A stretch of 25,837 bases of DNA from CAZKUN01 sp964555935 (GCA_964555935.1 CAZKUN010000124.1:1-25837), one strand, 5' to 3'; counted from the first letter of the stretch, positions 14,912 through 24,210 are shown. Notes: generated from the letters alone by a model not told the origin. Numbers and translations are program-made.

Positions 14912-16768
14912 ATGCTCGCAGTAACCCCTGCCCTGCTGCTGGCCGTCGCGCTGCCCGGCGTCGCGGCGCCGATTGACGTGCATGACTTCGGCGCGGTGGG
15001 CGATGGCGTCACCGACGATGGGCCTGCAATCCGCGCGGCGCTGCAAGCGGCGGTTGACGCCTCGCAACGGGATGACCAAGGCAAGCATGTCGTCCGCTTC
15101 CGCGCGGACCGCGTCTACTGCGTTGGGCCCTGGAGCGAACGGTGGCACGCTCTGCCGATCATCGGCGGTCGAGACATCGCGGTGGATGGCCGAGGAGCCG
15201 AGCTGAAGATCAGCCGGCAGAACATGGCCTTCACCGTGCTGAACAGCGAGGCCATCACGATCCGGGACTTCATCATCGACTACGACCCGCTCCCCTTCAC
15301 GCAGGGCGAGGTCGAGACGGTCGACGCCGAGAGCGGCACCTTCACGTGGCGCTTGGAGGAAGGCTATCCCGCCCCGCCCCAGGAAGACATCGACTACGAC
15401 CACGGATGCTTCATCGAGCCCGCCCCCAGCCGCAAGTACACTCACCGCTGGGTCTACGTCGAGGCCGTGACGCCTGTCGAGGGCGAGCCGGGCCTCTACA
15501 CCATCCACCCGACCGAGCCCCATCGCGACGTGGTGCGCAATTCCGCGCAACCCACGCAGCGCTTCTGGTTCTTCCTGAACGATCACGTCCCAGGCGAGTT
15601 CGAGGCGCGCTTCGTATATGACGAGAACCGCCGGTGCGAGTCAGCGCCGGCGGCGAGCATCGCGTTGCGGCACAGTCCGGACTGCGTGATCGAGAACGTG
15701 GATCACTATAGCTCGCCGAGGATGACCATTCGCTTCGATGCGTGTGACGATCTCGTTCTCCGCAACATCCGCGTCATCCGCCGGCCGGGCACGACGCGGC
15801 TCTGCGCGGGGAACTCGGATGCCTTCCACGGTCGCACGCGTAGCGGGCCGACCATTGAGAACTGCGAGTTCGAGGCATTGGGCGATGATTCGATCAGCGT
15901 CGGCTCCATGGCCCACCGCGTTTGGACGATCGAATCACCGACCCGCCTGCGGCTCATGTACACCGACATCGCCTGGTATCCGCTCTGGGTCACGCCGGGC
16001 GACCGGCTGAGATTCTGGGATCAGATCGAGGGGAAGGACCTCGGTGAGGCGGAGGTTGTGAAGGTCGAGCCCGTGGGCAGCCACGACGCCTTCGTGACGT
16101 TCGACCGGCCCATCGAAGGCCTCCAGGCGCTGGCGGATCTTCCCGCCGATGGCCCGGCCCCCGAGTCGCGCTGCACGCTTGCCTTCCGCGTCCCGGAGAA
16201 CCCTCTCATCATCCGCAACTGCACCTTCCGGACTCAGTTGAAGGAAGCCATGCTGATCGGCGGGCGGGTGCTCGTCGAGGGGAACCGGATCGAGGATACA
16301 GCCTACGGCATCGATGGGGATTTCTTCGGGCGCGTGGTCGATGGCGTCTTCCGCCGGAACCACATCAAGGGGGCATGGCCCTTCTTCTTAGGGCTTCGGA
16401 CCGGCCCCTCGAAATACCGGCTCAAGCCGCCGGCGGAAGGTCGACTGCTCATCGAAGACAACGAGTTTGGGATCCTGGCGCGCGGCGAGTTGCCCCTCCA
16501 TCACGGGCTGATGCTGGAGTCATTCTCCAACGTCACGATCCGGAGGAACACATTCACCGTCGCTCCCGACGCGAGCCGCGACACGCAAGCTGTCGTGTTG
16601 TCTCGGTGCCGCGATGTGGTCTTTGAGGGCAACACGTTCCGCGACGCTCGAGCCGAGGTGAATGGCGGCGTCGTCCACCTGGTCGGCATGAGGGAAGATG
16701 ATATCACCATGCGCGGCAACGTCTACCACACGCAGCCCGGAGTGGAGTCCGTCCATCGCATCGACTAG
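14912..16768 (+). CDS. Secreted right-handed beta-helix protein, pectate lyase/GH28/GH110-like
   Basis: A 618-aa protein; the ATG is chosen by GGAGG at 14900-14904. A signal peptide (MLAVTPALLLAVALPGVAA) is followed by 'DVHDFGAVGDGVTDDGPAI' at 22-40, the opening strand-turn of the pectate_lyase_3 / GH28-type beta-helix. The segment 'ITIRDFIIDYDPLPFTQGEV' (115-134) resembles GH110 (alpha-1,3-galactosidase)-like proteins. 'NSD' (301-303) and 'GDD' (324-326) sit where GH28 enzymes carry their NTD and GDD acid pairs. The later coils continue the 'N-x-I-x-x-N' ladder (about 435-600). It is likely a secreted glycosidase or polysaccharide lyase; GH28, GH110 and unclassified beta-helix relatives cannot be separated by eye. 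It reads away from the operon and converges on the DUF4838 gene 31 bases downstream. Confidence 0.83.
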   Translation: MLAVTPALLLAVALPGVAAPIDVHDFGAVGDGVTDDGPAIRAALQAAVDASQRDDQGKHVVRFRADRVYCVGPWSERWHALPIIGGRDIAVDGRGAELKISRQNMAFTVLNSEAITIRDFIIDYDPLPFTQGEVETVDAESGTFTWRLEEGYPAPPQEDIDYDHGCFIEPAPSRKYTHRWVYVEAVTPVEGEPGLYTIHPTEPHRDVVRNSAQPTQRFWFFLNDHVPGEFEARFVYDENRRCESAPAASIALRHSPDCVIENVDHYSSPRMTIRFDACDDLVLRNIRVIRRPGTTRLCAGNSDAFHGRTRSGPTIENCEFEALGDDSISVGSMAHRVWTIESPTRLRLMYTDIAWYPLWVTPGDRLRFWDQIEGKDLGEAEVVKVEPVGSHDAFVTFDRPIEGLQALADLPADGPAPESRCTLAFRVPENPLIIRNCTFRTQLKEAMLIGGRVLVEGNRIEDTAYGIDGDFFGRVVDGVFRRNHIKGAWPFFLGLRTGPSKYRLKPPAEGRLLIEDNEFGILARGELPLHHGLMLESFSNVTIRRNTFTVAPDASRDTQAVVLSRCRDVVFEGNTFRDARAEVNGGVVHLVGMREDDITMRGNVYHTQPGVESVHRID

Positions 16769-16799
16769 CCTGGCCATCCGCGTGACACAGCGCCCGCGG

Positions 16800-19316
16800 C
16801 TAGGGGGTCGTTTCCGGGGAGACTGCTGACTCCTCACCGATCTCGTACACTTCTAGCGCGTCGAAGTAGGTCCGGTGGCCTGTCTGCTGCTCTAGCGCGT
16901 CGACGCGGACCTGCAGGAAGGCTGCGTCCGCGGGCGCGGCTCGGGTCTCAAGCGTGGCGGAGCGCCAATCGTCGATGCAATGGAAGCGGTCGACGCTCCA
17001 GGAACTGGGCAATATCCGGCCTCTCTCATCGGCAAACTGCGTGAGCATCTGACACTCCGTGGCCGGATCTGGTTCTCCCTCCCGGCGGGCGCGCAGCACG
17101 AAGAGGTAGCGCGCCCCCGGCTTCACGGGAACATCCGTGCGGAAGACCCCGCCATACGCGTCGGGAGGCCCCGTGACCTCCACGGCGTGGACGCCCTCGT
17201 AGGGATTCTCCTCGATCACGCGGCACTGTCCAGCGCCTTGATGCATCCCCGCCCACCAACCGTCCAGCGGGTTCTCGGCCTCGAAGCCCGAATTCGGGAC
17301 GAGGTTCCGACCTCTGCCGGCGGCGATGGCGAGGAAGGTCGACGCCAGCGGGGCCAGCTCGCCCTCCGTTGCCTGAGTGAGTCCGTCGAGCCTCTCACCC
17401 AGCCGCTCGTCGCGCGTGTCCAGGTATGTTTCGGCCGCGTCGAGGAATGGCTTTCTCTCGGGCGCGTCGTATGGGTAGGAGACAGTCCAGGTGAACGTGA
17501 GGATCGGATCCTCCATCAGGCTGTCATGGAGTGCCTTAGGGGCGCGAGTCGCCGCGTCGCTTGCGTGCTCGAGCATCGCCAGGGCGCCCTCCACCGACCC
17601 CGTCGCGTCAAACTCCCTGCGCCCGATGTACGTCGTTATGACCGCCCGATAGTATTCCCACGACCGGGCCATGACTGCCACGCGAGCCTTCGTCTCCGAC
17701 GTGTCGGCAGACTGTCCGGCCTCCGCGATCCACGCGTCCGCCTTCTCGACGTCCTCGGTCCGCAGCGTCTCCAACCACTCCGGCGCTCCCAGCAGATACT
17801 GGTAGCTCTTGCACCGCTCGAAGTACTCGCTCCGCGGCACGCGCTCTGTCCAATAGGCCTCCCAGTGATCGAAGTAAGCCTTCATCGGCGGCGCCGCCTT
17901 ACCGAAAGCCAGCCGATACCATTCGTCCAGTAGGGCATCCACGTCGCGGTCCGGGTCCCACCAGATCTTGGCCATCACGTAGTACTTGGGCCCTTCGCCG
18001 AAGAACGGGTATGTCTCCGCGTACCACGCCCGGACCTGGTGGTCGCGCGCCCAGCGAACGTAGTCCGCCCAGTGACGCAGGTAGATACGCGGCGGCACGT
18101 GATGGTCGCCGTACGTGTAGTCATAGCGACCCAGGAAGGTGCACTTCTCGCCCCAGGCATTCACCAACGATTCGTGAGCCTCGCGGCGCTCCGGATCGAG
18201 GAGCTGCATCGTGTCATAGGTCAGGAAGGGGACGACCCGCGGATGCACGCCGACCCTCACCGGCGGCTTCCCAACGTTGCTGTACGCCAGGCACCCGAAC
18301 CACGCGTCCGGATGCGCCTCAAGGACCTTCTCGGCGACGGCATTCACGAACTTGAAGTAGGCATCCGAATAGCACGCCATGCCGAGGAAGGTCTCTCCGG
18401 GGATGTACTCGGCCCGGCAGTGCTCGCACTGGCAATACGTGTGGCTGTCGTTGACGCCAAAGGAGTAGCTTCGGATACGCGGATTGCCGTCGAAGTAGGC
18501 GATGATGTTCGCGGCCGCCTCCTCGACGATCCCCGGCGCGGTGAAACAGGGCTGCCAGTCTTCCGTATTGCTCGTGGGTAGTTGCCGCTCGGTGGCGCCA
18601 ACACTCGGGACTGGGAAGAACTCGGGGTGAGTCTTCGTGTACTCGGTCGGCGGGAACAGTTTGGAGAGGTTGTGGTGGAAGCGCAGCCGCGTCCAGAAGC
18701 GCATCCGGCGCGCCCACGCGCGATGGGTCGGCCTCGAGGCCACCCGGGGCACTTGCATGAAGGCCGGCTCGTCCGTGACCCTCGTATTGGACGGGACGAC
18801 GAGGTCCTCGCGCTCGGGCACATAGTCCCCAACCTCAGTGGGGAACAGCCACCGGACCCCCACGAAGCGTTCCAGGAACTCGAACGTGCCGAACTCCGTG
18901 CCCTCTGAAGTCGGGCCCGCGATGATCAAGTGCCGGTCGTCCACTACGCGAATGAGGTAGCCGGATGGGTCGAGCTTGTCCAGTTTCCGCCCGACCTCAC
19001 GGTCCACGTACCGGCTGCGCCCGATGTACACGTGGGCCCGGTCCGTCGGCGGCCGGTCGACCGCGAGGTCTACGACCGACAGTGTAGCGCCGGTGCTCTT
19101 GCGGACGTACTCCACCACTGTGGACGCGATGTTGGCGACCGCGCGTTCCCCGATCTCCCACCGATCGGTCGCGTCGTCGTGCAGCGGCGAGCGCCTGGAG
19201 TCTATCACCAGGGCCGCGCGCGGCTCGCCGTCCCTGACCACCTCAAACCCTTGAGCACTTGCCGCGCCCGCCGCCACCGACAGCGCAACGATCCATATGG
19301 TGAGGTCGCGACGCAT
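16800..19316 (-). CDS. Secreted DUF4838 protein with C-terminal carbohydrate-binding-like domain
   Basis: An 838-aa protein with signal peptide MRRDLTIWIVALSVAAGAASA. Residues about 30-180 look like the GH67 N-terminal-type domain that precedes DUF4838 ('VIDSRRSP', 'VYIGRSRYV', 'LIIAGPTSEGTEFGTFEFLERFVGVRWLFP' region). The DUF4838 core follows, with 'THPEFF' at 229-234 and an ND at 289-290 then C295-x-C297-xx-C300. Residues about 670-830 ('NLVPNSGFEAENPLDGWW' to 'YFDALEVYEI') are a CBM4/9-like beta-sandwich. DUF4838 is tied to glycan loci but I know of no firm activity. GGGAGGGG lies about nine bases before the ATG. The second DUF4838 gene at 22134-23966 lacks the C-terminal domain. Family call confident; substrate unknown. 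Confidence 0.87.
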   Translation of the reverse strand: MRRDLTIWIVALSVAAGAASAQGFEVVRDGEPRAALVIDSRRSPLHDDATDRWEIGERAVANIASTVVEYVRKSTGATLSVVDLAVDRPPTDRAHVYIGRSRYVDREVGRKLDKLDPSGYLIRVVDDRHLIIAGPTSEGTEFGTFEFLERFVGVRWLFPTEVGDYVPEREDLVVPSNTRVTDEPAFMQVPRVASRPTHRAWARRMRFWTRLRFHHNLSKLFPPTEYTKTHPEFFPVPSVGATERQLPTSNTEDWQPCFTAPGIVEEAAANIIAYFDGNPRIRSYSFGVNDSHTYCQCEHCRAEYIPGETFLGMACYSDAYFKFVNAVAEKVLEAHPDAWFGCLAYSNVGKPPVRVGVHPRVVPFLTYDTMQLLDPERREAHESLVNAWGEKCTFLGRYDYTYGDHHVPPRIYLRHWADYVRWARDHQVRAWYAETYPFFGEGPKYYVMAKIWWDPDRDVDALLDEWYRLAFGKAAPPMKAYFDHWEAYWTERVPRSEYFERCKSYQYLLGAPEWLETLRTEDVEKADAWIAEAGQSADTSETKARVAVMARSWEYYRAVITTYIGRREFDATGSVEGALAMLEHASDAATRAPKALHDSLMEDPILTFTWTVSYPYDAPERKPFLDAAETYLDTRDERLGERLDGLTQATEGELAPLASTFLAIAAGRGRNLVPNSGFEAENPLDGWWAGMHQGAGQCRVIEENPYEGVHAVEVTGPPDAYGGVFRTDVPVKPGARYLFVLRARREGEPDPATECQMLTQFADERGRILPSSWSVDRFHCIDDWRSATLETRAAPADAAFLQVRVDALEQQTGHRTYFDALEVYEIGEESAVSPETTP

Positions 19317-19472
19317 GAGATGCTGCCCCTCCCCCGGGATGTTCTACGCCGTGGGGTTGGCCTGGCGCCGGCTCACGACCTGCCGAAAGTGGGGCCTGTG
19401 TCGCAGCCTCAGGGTTGGTGATGAGTTCATCAATGCCAGACACTGCTGTGCTCGGATTTCAGCTCGTGAGGC
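19317..19472. other. Intergenic region between the unknown secreted gene and the DUF4838 gene
   Basis: These 156 bases separate two minus-strand genes. The Shine-Dalgarno of the DUF4838 gene is at its left end. Next to the stop of the upstream gene a small hairpin (AGCT GTG / loop / CAC, bulge, AGCT) overlaps the stop codon near 19463-19482, without a T tract. No ORF or clear promoter is seen, so whether the two genes share a transcript is undecided. Confidence 0.35.
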
Positions 19473-20978
19473 TCACAGCTCAAAGTCAGCGACCGCGATC
19501 TGGTAGCTCGTCTGATCGATCGCATAGTTGCGTTTGAAGTGAACGAGTATCCGTCCGTACCTCAACTCCTCGCTCTCCGCCGTAAGGTCTCCGATGTCTA
19601 CCTCGACTTCTTCTTTGCTCTTGCTCAGATCAAAATCTCTCTCCAGAGCCACCGGCGGCATCGTGTCATCCACGAGCGGCTGTTCCGACAAGTAGAGCTG
19701 GACGCTCACTGGCAGACTGCCGTAGCCGTCCGGCAGATCGATTCCGGTCTCGACCACAAGTCTCTCCCTGGAGACCTCTACGATACTCGGTGCAGCGGGG
19801 CGGCGGATCAGCGTGCCCTGGGGAGGGTTGCTGACGACGAAACGGAGGTTCTGTCGGAAGTCGGCGGGGATGGCCCCGTCGTTTTGCACCAGGTAGTCGG
19901 CATCGGGCGAGTAGCCCGCGGTGATGGTGTCCCCGTCGGGCCCGTGTTCGTTCTCGATGGCCTGGGTCATGGTGCCCTTCAGCCCATCGCCCAGCGACCC
20001 AGACGTTGAGACCAGCCTCACGCTCCAGCTCGCGTGGGGCATGAGATCGTTGTGTGAGCGTATCTCGGTCACGTCAGACGTGCCGTGGGCTCCCCGGATC
20101 GTATCGGCGCCGACCATCCAGTCGACGCCGTACGTGAGGAGCCTCGACCTGTCATTGCTCAGTCGGTATTCCGTCTCCCCATCCGCATCGGTGAAGAAGA
20201 CGCTGCGGCTCGCATACGGCGGCATGAGCACCTTCTCCTTGGCCATCAGATCGTCCGTATGGAAGAGGTAATCCCCGTTGTTGCCTCGCCCCTCGTGCGA
20301 TTCTTTGAGGTACTCATCGAAGTCACCGTCACTCACCGGCTCACAGCAATAGCCGGACTGGAGCATGAGCATCCTGAAGAGACTGCCTGCCTTGAACATG
20401 GGATTGGCTTCGTCCGCCCACTTGTCGATCTGCACGGGCTCGCCGGAGATGTTCTCCAGCCTGCAGGTACTGTCGGCAACGATGCCGTCTTGGGAGGCGG
20501 ACAGAGTCATCTCGCCGGCAATCCTGAACAAGTCCCTCTCGGTCTCAATGGGCCAGGTCCGGTAGATGAACTCGTACGCGAAGGCAATGTCACCATCTTC
20601 GGTGACCCGCAGGAACTCGAACCTGCTCCGATGGGCGGAGCCGACGAATGTCGATGCATCGCCCACCCGCACCATAGGGCAGAACAGGCGGAAACCGGTG
20701 ACTGAGAAATACGGGGTCAGGTAGGTTGGGCGCGCCACGCCCAAGTCAACCATGACGAACGCCGGCAGGTACCGCTCCTCGCCGTGGACCGTGATCTTCT
20801 TGCTGAGGTTGACCGAAGTAACGCGAACAGGCGCCTGGCCCTTGTCAGGCCCGACGTAGCCCATGACACCGTCCCCGAACGTGGTTATCTGCCAGTCGCC
20901 TGCGTACTCAACACTGTAGGCCAGCGCTGGCATGGCGGGACCCGCAGCAATTGCTACTACGAGGATGATCCGGCGCAT
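19473..20978 (-). CDS. Secreted protein of unrecognised family (501 aa)
   Basis: A 501-aa protein with a clear signal peptide (MRRIILVVAIAAGPAMPALA). I do not recognise a family. The mature part looks beta-rich throughout, with alternating hydrophobic strands, such as 'YAGDWQITTFGDGVMGYVG' at 25-43 and 'YEFIYRTWPIETERDLFRI' around 136-154. A paired cysteine occurs in 'QSGYCCEPVSDGDFDEYL'. The C-terminal 130 residues resemble an Ig-like or beta-sandwich domain ending 'YQIAVADFEL'. No catalytic signature was seen. It lies upstream of and on the same strand as the DUF4838 gene, 156 bases apart, so it may act with it on the cell surface. It could be a carbohydrate-binding protein, a polysaccharide-lyase-like enzyme or a structural component. 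Confidence 0.75.
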   Translation of the reverse strand: MRRIILVVAIAAGPAMPALAYSVEYAGDWQITTFGDGVMGYVGPDKGQAPVRVTSVNLSKKITVHGEERYLPAFVMVDLGVARPTYLTPYFSVTGFRLFCPMVRVGDASTFVGSAHRSRFEFLRVTEDGDIAFAYEFIYRTWPIETERDLFRIAGEMTLSASQDGIVADSTCRLENISGEPVQIDKWADEANPMFKAGSLFRMLMLQSGYCCEPVSDGDFDEYLKESHEGRGNNGDYLFHTDDLMAKEKVLMPPYASRSVFFTDADGETEYRLSNDRSRLLTYGVDWMVGADTIRGAHGTSDVTEIRSHNDLMPHASWSVRLVSTSGSLGDGLKGTMTQAIENEHGPDGDTITAGYSPDADYLVQNDGAIPADFRQNLRFVVSNPPQGTLIRRPAAPSIVEVSRERLVVETGIDLPDGYGSLPVSVQLYLSEQPLVDDTMPPVALERDFDLSKSKEEVEVDIGDLTAESEELRYGRILVHFKRNYAIDQTSYQIAVADFEL

Positions 20979-21261
20979 CTGTCACCTGCCCCCAGTCATG
21001 GTACCGGCCAGAACCCGTGGAGTCGTTGGTCTCAGCCATCCCCGAAGGGCAAGCCGGCCCTGGCCCCTGAAACGAGTCCACTCTTTCCCCGCGCGGAGCC
21101 CCTGTCCCTGGTCGCGCCTCGGCGTGGGGACGGGCTAGCCGGGAGCGGAAGGGCGCGGAGATGTCCGGAGGGAACACGCGCTACTGGGTCGTGTCCTAGT
21201 GAGCGTGTCGATAGGCGCGGCGCCGGCGTTCAAGCTGTTTGCGTGATTGGGAGGCCAAGGC
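20979..21261. promoter_or_regulatory. Divergent intergenic region upstream of the unknown secreted gene and the DUF1080 gene
   Basis: These 283 bases contain the promoters for two diverging genes by position. I see no convincing -35/-10 pair, operator palindrome, small ORF or RNA gene. GGGAGG at 21249-21254 is seven bases before the ATG at 21262 and defines the rightward start. Confidence 0.4.
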
Positions 21262-22047
21262 ATGAGACGACCAAGCCTCGTGATGGCACTGCTCTGCGCG
21301 CCGTCGTTCGCGTGTGCAGAGGATGGGTTCCACGAATTCGAGTACGAGGGCTATACCGACACCGAACTGATCCCCGGCTCCACGTTCAGAGTCCATCAGC
21401 GCGACCGGCCACAGCCGCCCCGAGTGACCGCACCTCCAGCGCCAGAGGAACCGGCGTCTCCACCATCCGACGCCATCGTGCTCTTCGACGGCTCTACGCT
21501 CGACCAATTCCAAGAGGCTGAGTGGGAGGTTAGGGACGGCGTCCTCGCCGCGAGCGACGGGAACCTGCAAACGAACGAGGCCTTTGGCGACTGCCAACTG
21601 CACGTAGAGTGGCGCGCGCCCAACCCTCCAACCGGCGAACCCGTCAACATGGGCAACAGCGGCATCTTCATGATGCAGCGCTACGAGATCCAGATCTACG
21701 ACTCATACTCGTCGAAGATCTACGCCGACGGGTCTGCGGCTGCGGTCTACGGCCAGACGCCACCCTTGGTGAACGCGTGCAGGAGGCCCGGCGAATGGCA
21801 GAGCTATGACATCATTTTCAAGGCACCGGTATTCGAGAACGACCAACTCGTCGAGCCGGCAACGGTTACCATGCTCCACAACGGCGTTCTGGTGCATGAC
21901 AGCACCAAGATTGTCGGCGCAACGGCGCACCGAGCGTCGCCCAAGCAATCGCCGCATGTTCCGAGGCTTCCGCTCGTCGTTCAGGGGCATGGCAGCCCCG
22001 TTGAATTCCGCAGCATCTGGATTCGCGACCTGTCTCCGGGCACATGA
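21262..22047 (+). CDS. Secreted DUF1080 (3-keto-disaccharide hydrolase-like) protein
   Basis: A 261-aa protein. An in-phase TTG at 21247 precedes it, but GGGAGG at 21249-21254 places the start at the ATG of 21262. Residues 1-19 are a signal peptide (MRRPSLVMALLCAPSFACA), residues about 48-68 a proline-rich linker. The rest is the DUF1080/PF06439 concanavalin-like fold, with 'LFDGSTL' (74-80), 'NSGIF' (132-136), 'YEIQIYDS' (141-148), 'PGEWQSYDIIF' (176-186) and a final 'VEFRSIWIRDL' (247-257). Some members hydrolyse 3-keto-glycosides; others only bind sugar. In this setting it may complete disaccharide cleavage, but no 3-dehydrogenase gene is seen in the window to make the keto form. Its stop is 86 bases from that of the convergent DUF4838 gene. 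Confidence 0.88.
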   Translation: MRRPSLVMALLCAPSFACAEDGFHEFEYEGYTDTELIPGSTFRVHQRDRPQPPRVTAPPAPEEPASPPSDAIVLFDGSTLDQFQEAEWEVRDGVLAASDGNLQTNEAFGDCQLHVEWRAPNPPTGEPVNMGNSGIFMMQRYEIQIYDSYSSKIYADGSAAAVYGQTPPLVNACRRPGEWQSYDIIFKAPVFENDQLVEPATVTMLHNGVLVHDSTKIVGATAHRASPKQSPHVPRLPLVVQGHGSPVEFRSIWIRDLSPGT

Positions 22048-22093
22048 GGGTGCGGCTCCGCGCGACGTCTTCCGTTGGACCTGTAACGGGAAG

Positions 22094-22131
22094 GGCAGGC
22101 GCCAGCGCGAAGGCACGGATCGCGCCCTGCC
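22094..22131. terminator. Inverted repeat between convergent genes, weak terminator candidate
   Basis: GGCAGG-CGC (22094-22102) can pair with GCG-(C)-CCTGCC (22122-22131), nine pairs with one bulge and a loop of 19 bases. It lies between the stops of the DUF1080 gene and the second DUF4838 gene. There is no T tract and the loop is long, so this is suggestive only. Confidence 0.25.
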
Positions 22132-22133
22132 GA

Positions 22134-23966
22134 TTACGGGACGTCACCGTACCGCGCCTCCAGTTCGCTGACCCACGCCGTAGCGCTCTCGCCGCCTTCG
22201 AGGACGTGGGTAATGCCGTGCTCCTCGACCAAGCGTTTCGCCTCGGCGACGATGGCGGGGGCCTCGGTCAGGTCGAGCCCGTATTGCTCGGGATACCTCG
22301 TCTGCATGTACCAGAGCCCGAGCATCAGCCGCGCGACGCGGTCACCGACCTCCGGCGTATCGGCCGCTGTCCGCGCTCGGTCCAGGATCTCCAGGCCTTC
22401 TTCCACAAGCTCGGATGACACGGTCGTCTGCGGCGCCCAGGCAGCGAAGGCATGCACATCCGGGCGGTCGGCCTCGTCGTCGAGGCGGGCCAGGTATGCC
22501 AGCACTTCACCCGCTGCCGCTCCGTAGTAGCCACGGCAGAACTCGGTGCGGATTGCCACCGGATCCTTGGTCGGGTCCCACATCAGTTGCGCGGCGAGGT
22601 ACTGCCTGAGTTCGGCCAACTCGCCACCGGGGCTCTGGTAGTTGCCCTGGACCATCAGACCGTTCACGCCGCTGCCGGCATAGGCCCGGATGTCCAACAC
22701 GAGGCTATTGAGGTTTGGGGTGGGCGCGAAGTAGTGAGAGAAGTTGGTGCCGTAGTGCCAGATCAAGATGCGGTCGGTCAGTTTCGACCACTCACGCAGG
22801 TTCTCCGTGTATGCCGACCCCAGATCGCAATGCTCGAAGCCGTGGAAGTAGCATCCGGCGTGGCACAGCCGCGTGATGACGTTCTCCCGTGGCCGAGTGA
22901 TGGCAGGCGGCTTCATCGCGTAGGCGTAGGCCAGCGTCTCCACCCACCGATCAGGGTCTTTCTTTGCCACCTCGTCGGCGATGGCGTTCACGAAGCGCAA
23001 GATCGGCCCGTGCTGCGAGTCTTCCTCCTCGACGATCTCCATGCAGTCCGCGCACTCGCAGGCGCCGTTGCCGTCGTTCTGGGACACATCGAAGATGGGG
23101 ACATCGGGATGCTCGTCCAGCCACGCCAGAACTCTCTCGGTCGCGATGCGGAGAACGTCGGGGTTCGTGAGGCAGAGCTGGCCGTGAACGGTTTCGCTCG
23201 TCCGCTCGCCGCCGACCAGACTGAAATACTCCGGGTGCTCCTCGAAGAACTCGTCGGGCGACACGAGGTTTCGGAAGCTGTGCACGTACGGGTGGATCGC
23301 AATCTTGCCGCCGGTCGTCTCGTCGCATAGCGTGGCGGGGCCATTCAGTCGCTGCCGGGCCGCGATCTCGCGAGCGTAGCTATCGGCATAGAGCGTTTCT
23401 CTGTACATGAACGGAGGCGAGTGCGAGTGATCGATAGCGGGCAGCGTGACCGTGCCCCGTTTCGGGACGACCGTGCAATCTCGCGCCAGGAAACGGACAC
23501 CAAGGAAGCGCTCCAGCAGTTCATAGACCGAGTAGAGCTGCCCGCGCTCGTTTCCGCCCGTGAGCACGATGTCGTCACCGTCCGTCCGGATCGCGACGCC
23601 GTCCTCCTTGAGCTGGCCTAGCTCCCGGCGCGGCAGCACCCGGCGCGTCCGCCGGCAGGGGCCGATGTACAGCGCCGGCCCTTTGCCCTTGCTCGGCTCC
23701 TCGACAATCGGCAACTCGGCGCCCGACATTTCGAGCAGGAAGCTCTGCAGCTCTTGCGCCGCGTAACGCGCGACCGGTGTGGCATCTCTTGGGATTACGA
23801 TCTGGTAGCGGGAGCGGCCGCGGGACGTGATCTCCAGGTCGGAGGTGGCGTGGGTCTCGGCAGTGGTGGGGAGGTCGAGCGCTAAAGCAGACACAGTGGC
23901 GGAAACGAGTGAGATGACAGCCACCGTCACAGCCCCGTAGCGTGTACCCCTCGGTGCGCTCGACAT
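22134..23966 (-). CDS. Secreted DUF4838 protein, short form
   Basis: A 610-aa protein. The frame is open upstream to 24257, but the added part is arginine-rich and has no signal-like character. The ATG at 23966 is chosen because GGGGGAAG (23975-23982) lies eight bases away and it is followed by a good signal peptide (GAVTVAVISLVSATVSALA). Residues about 45-175 are the GH67_N-like domain ('QELQSFLLEMSGAELPIV'). Then comes the DUF4838 core, with 'EHPEYF' at 243-248 and ND at 297-298 followed by C303-x-C305-xx-C308. The motif spacing is identical to the 838-aa paralogue. There is no C-terminal carbohydrate-binding-like domain. The neighbouring GH-A enzyme diverges from it. Function beyond glycan processing is not established. 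Confidence 0.87.
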   Translation of the reverse strand: MSSAPRGTRYGAVTVAVISLVSATVSALALDLPTTAETHATSDLEITSRGRSRYQIVIPRDATPVARYAAQELQSFLLEMSGAELPIVEEPSKGKGPALYIGPCRRTRRVLPRRELGQLKEDGVAIRTDGDDIVLTGGNERGQLYSVYELLERFLGVRFLARDCTVVPKRGTVTLPAIDHSHSPPFMYRETLYADSYAREIAARQRLNGPATLCDETTGGKIAIHPYVHSFRNLVSPDEFFEEHPEYFSLVGGERTSETVHGQLCLTNPDVLRIATERVLAWLDEHPDVPIFDVSQNDGNGACECADCMEIVEEEDSQHGPILRFVNAIADEVAKKDPDRWVETLAYAYAMKPPAITRPRENVITRLCHAGCYFHGFEHCDLGSAYTENLREWSKLTDRILIWHYGTNFSHYFAPTPNLNSLVLDIRAYAGSGVNGLMVQGNYQSPGGELAELRQYLAAQLMWDPTKDPVAIRTEFCRGYYGAAAGEVLAYLARLDDEADRPDVHAFAAWAPQTTVSSELVEEGLEILDRARTAADTPEVGDRVARLMLGLWYMQTRYPEQYGLDLTEAPAIVAEAKRLVEEHGITHVLEGGESATAWVSELEARYGDVP

Positions 23967-24210
23967 GGTCGTGGCTTCCCCCTGGCTGTGGCGTCTCGTC
24001 GTCGGGCGATGGCAGGTTGCAGCCAATCGCCCCGGCAAGTTTCGCGCGCGTCCAGGCCAGGGCCTCCCAATCCCGCTACGGCAGCCACAGGCGGGTCGGC
24101 CACCGAGGCATCGCTCCGCGCGCCGGCGAACGGGGTGGCGAGACCTAAGACGCCACCGGCCCCACCACGATGTCGCCGGGGCGTGGACCTGACAGGCCTG
24201 AGGTGCAAGC
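23967..24210. promoter_or_regulatory. Divergent intergenic region between the short DUF4838 gene and the GH-A glycosidase gene
   Basis: These 244 bases separate two diverging genes. GGGGGAAG at 23975-23982 is the leftward Shine-Dalgarno; a GAGGTG about eight bases before the ATG at 24211 serves the rightward gene. I see no clear promoter boxes, operator repeat or extra ORF with coding character. Confidence 0.4.

Noticed and set aside
13588..15586. Open frames at 13588-14772 (+) and 14225-15586 (-)
   Set aside because: They overlap the LamG/GATase gene and the beta-helix gene, both of which have clear signal peptides and motifs. The translations are shadow-like and rich in Arg and Gly.
16800..19316. 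GH67 alpha-glucuronidase
   Set aside because: Only the N-terminal domain resembles GH67. The core fits DUF4838 with its CxCxxC, and I see no GH67 catalytic segment.
21172..21200. GGAAC-like ECF sigma -35 element upstream of the DUF1080 gene
   Set aside because: A GGAAC at 21172-21176 is present, but no convincing partner element at the right spacing was found, so it is probably chance in GC-rich DNA.
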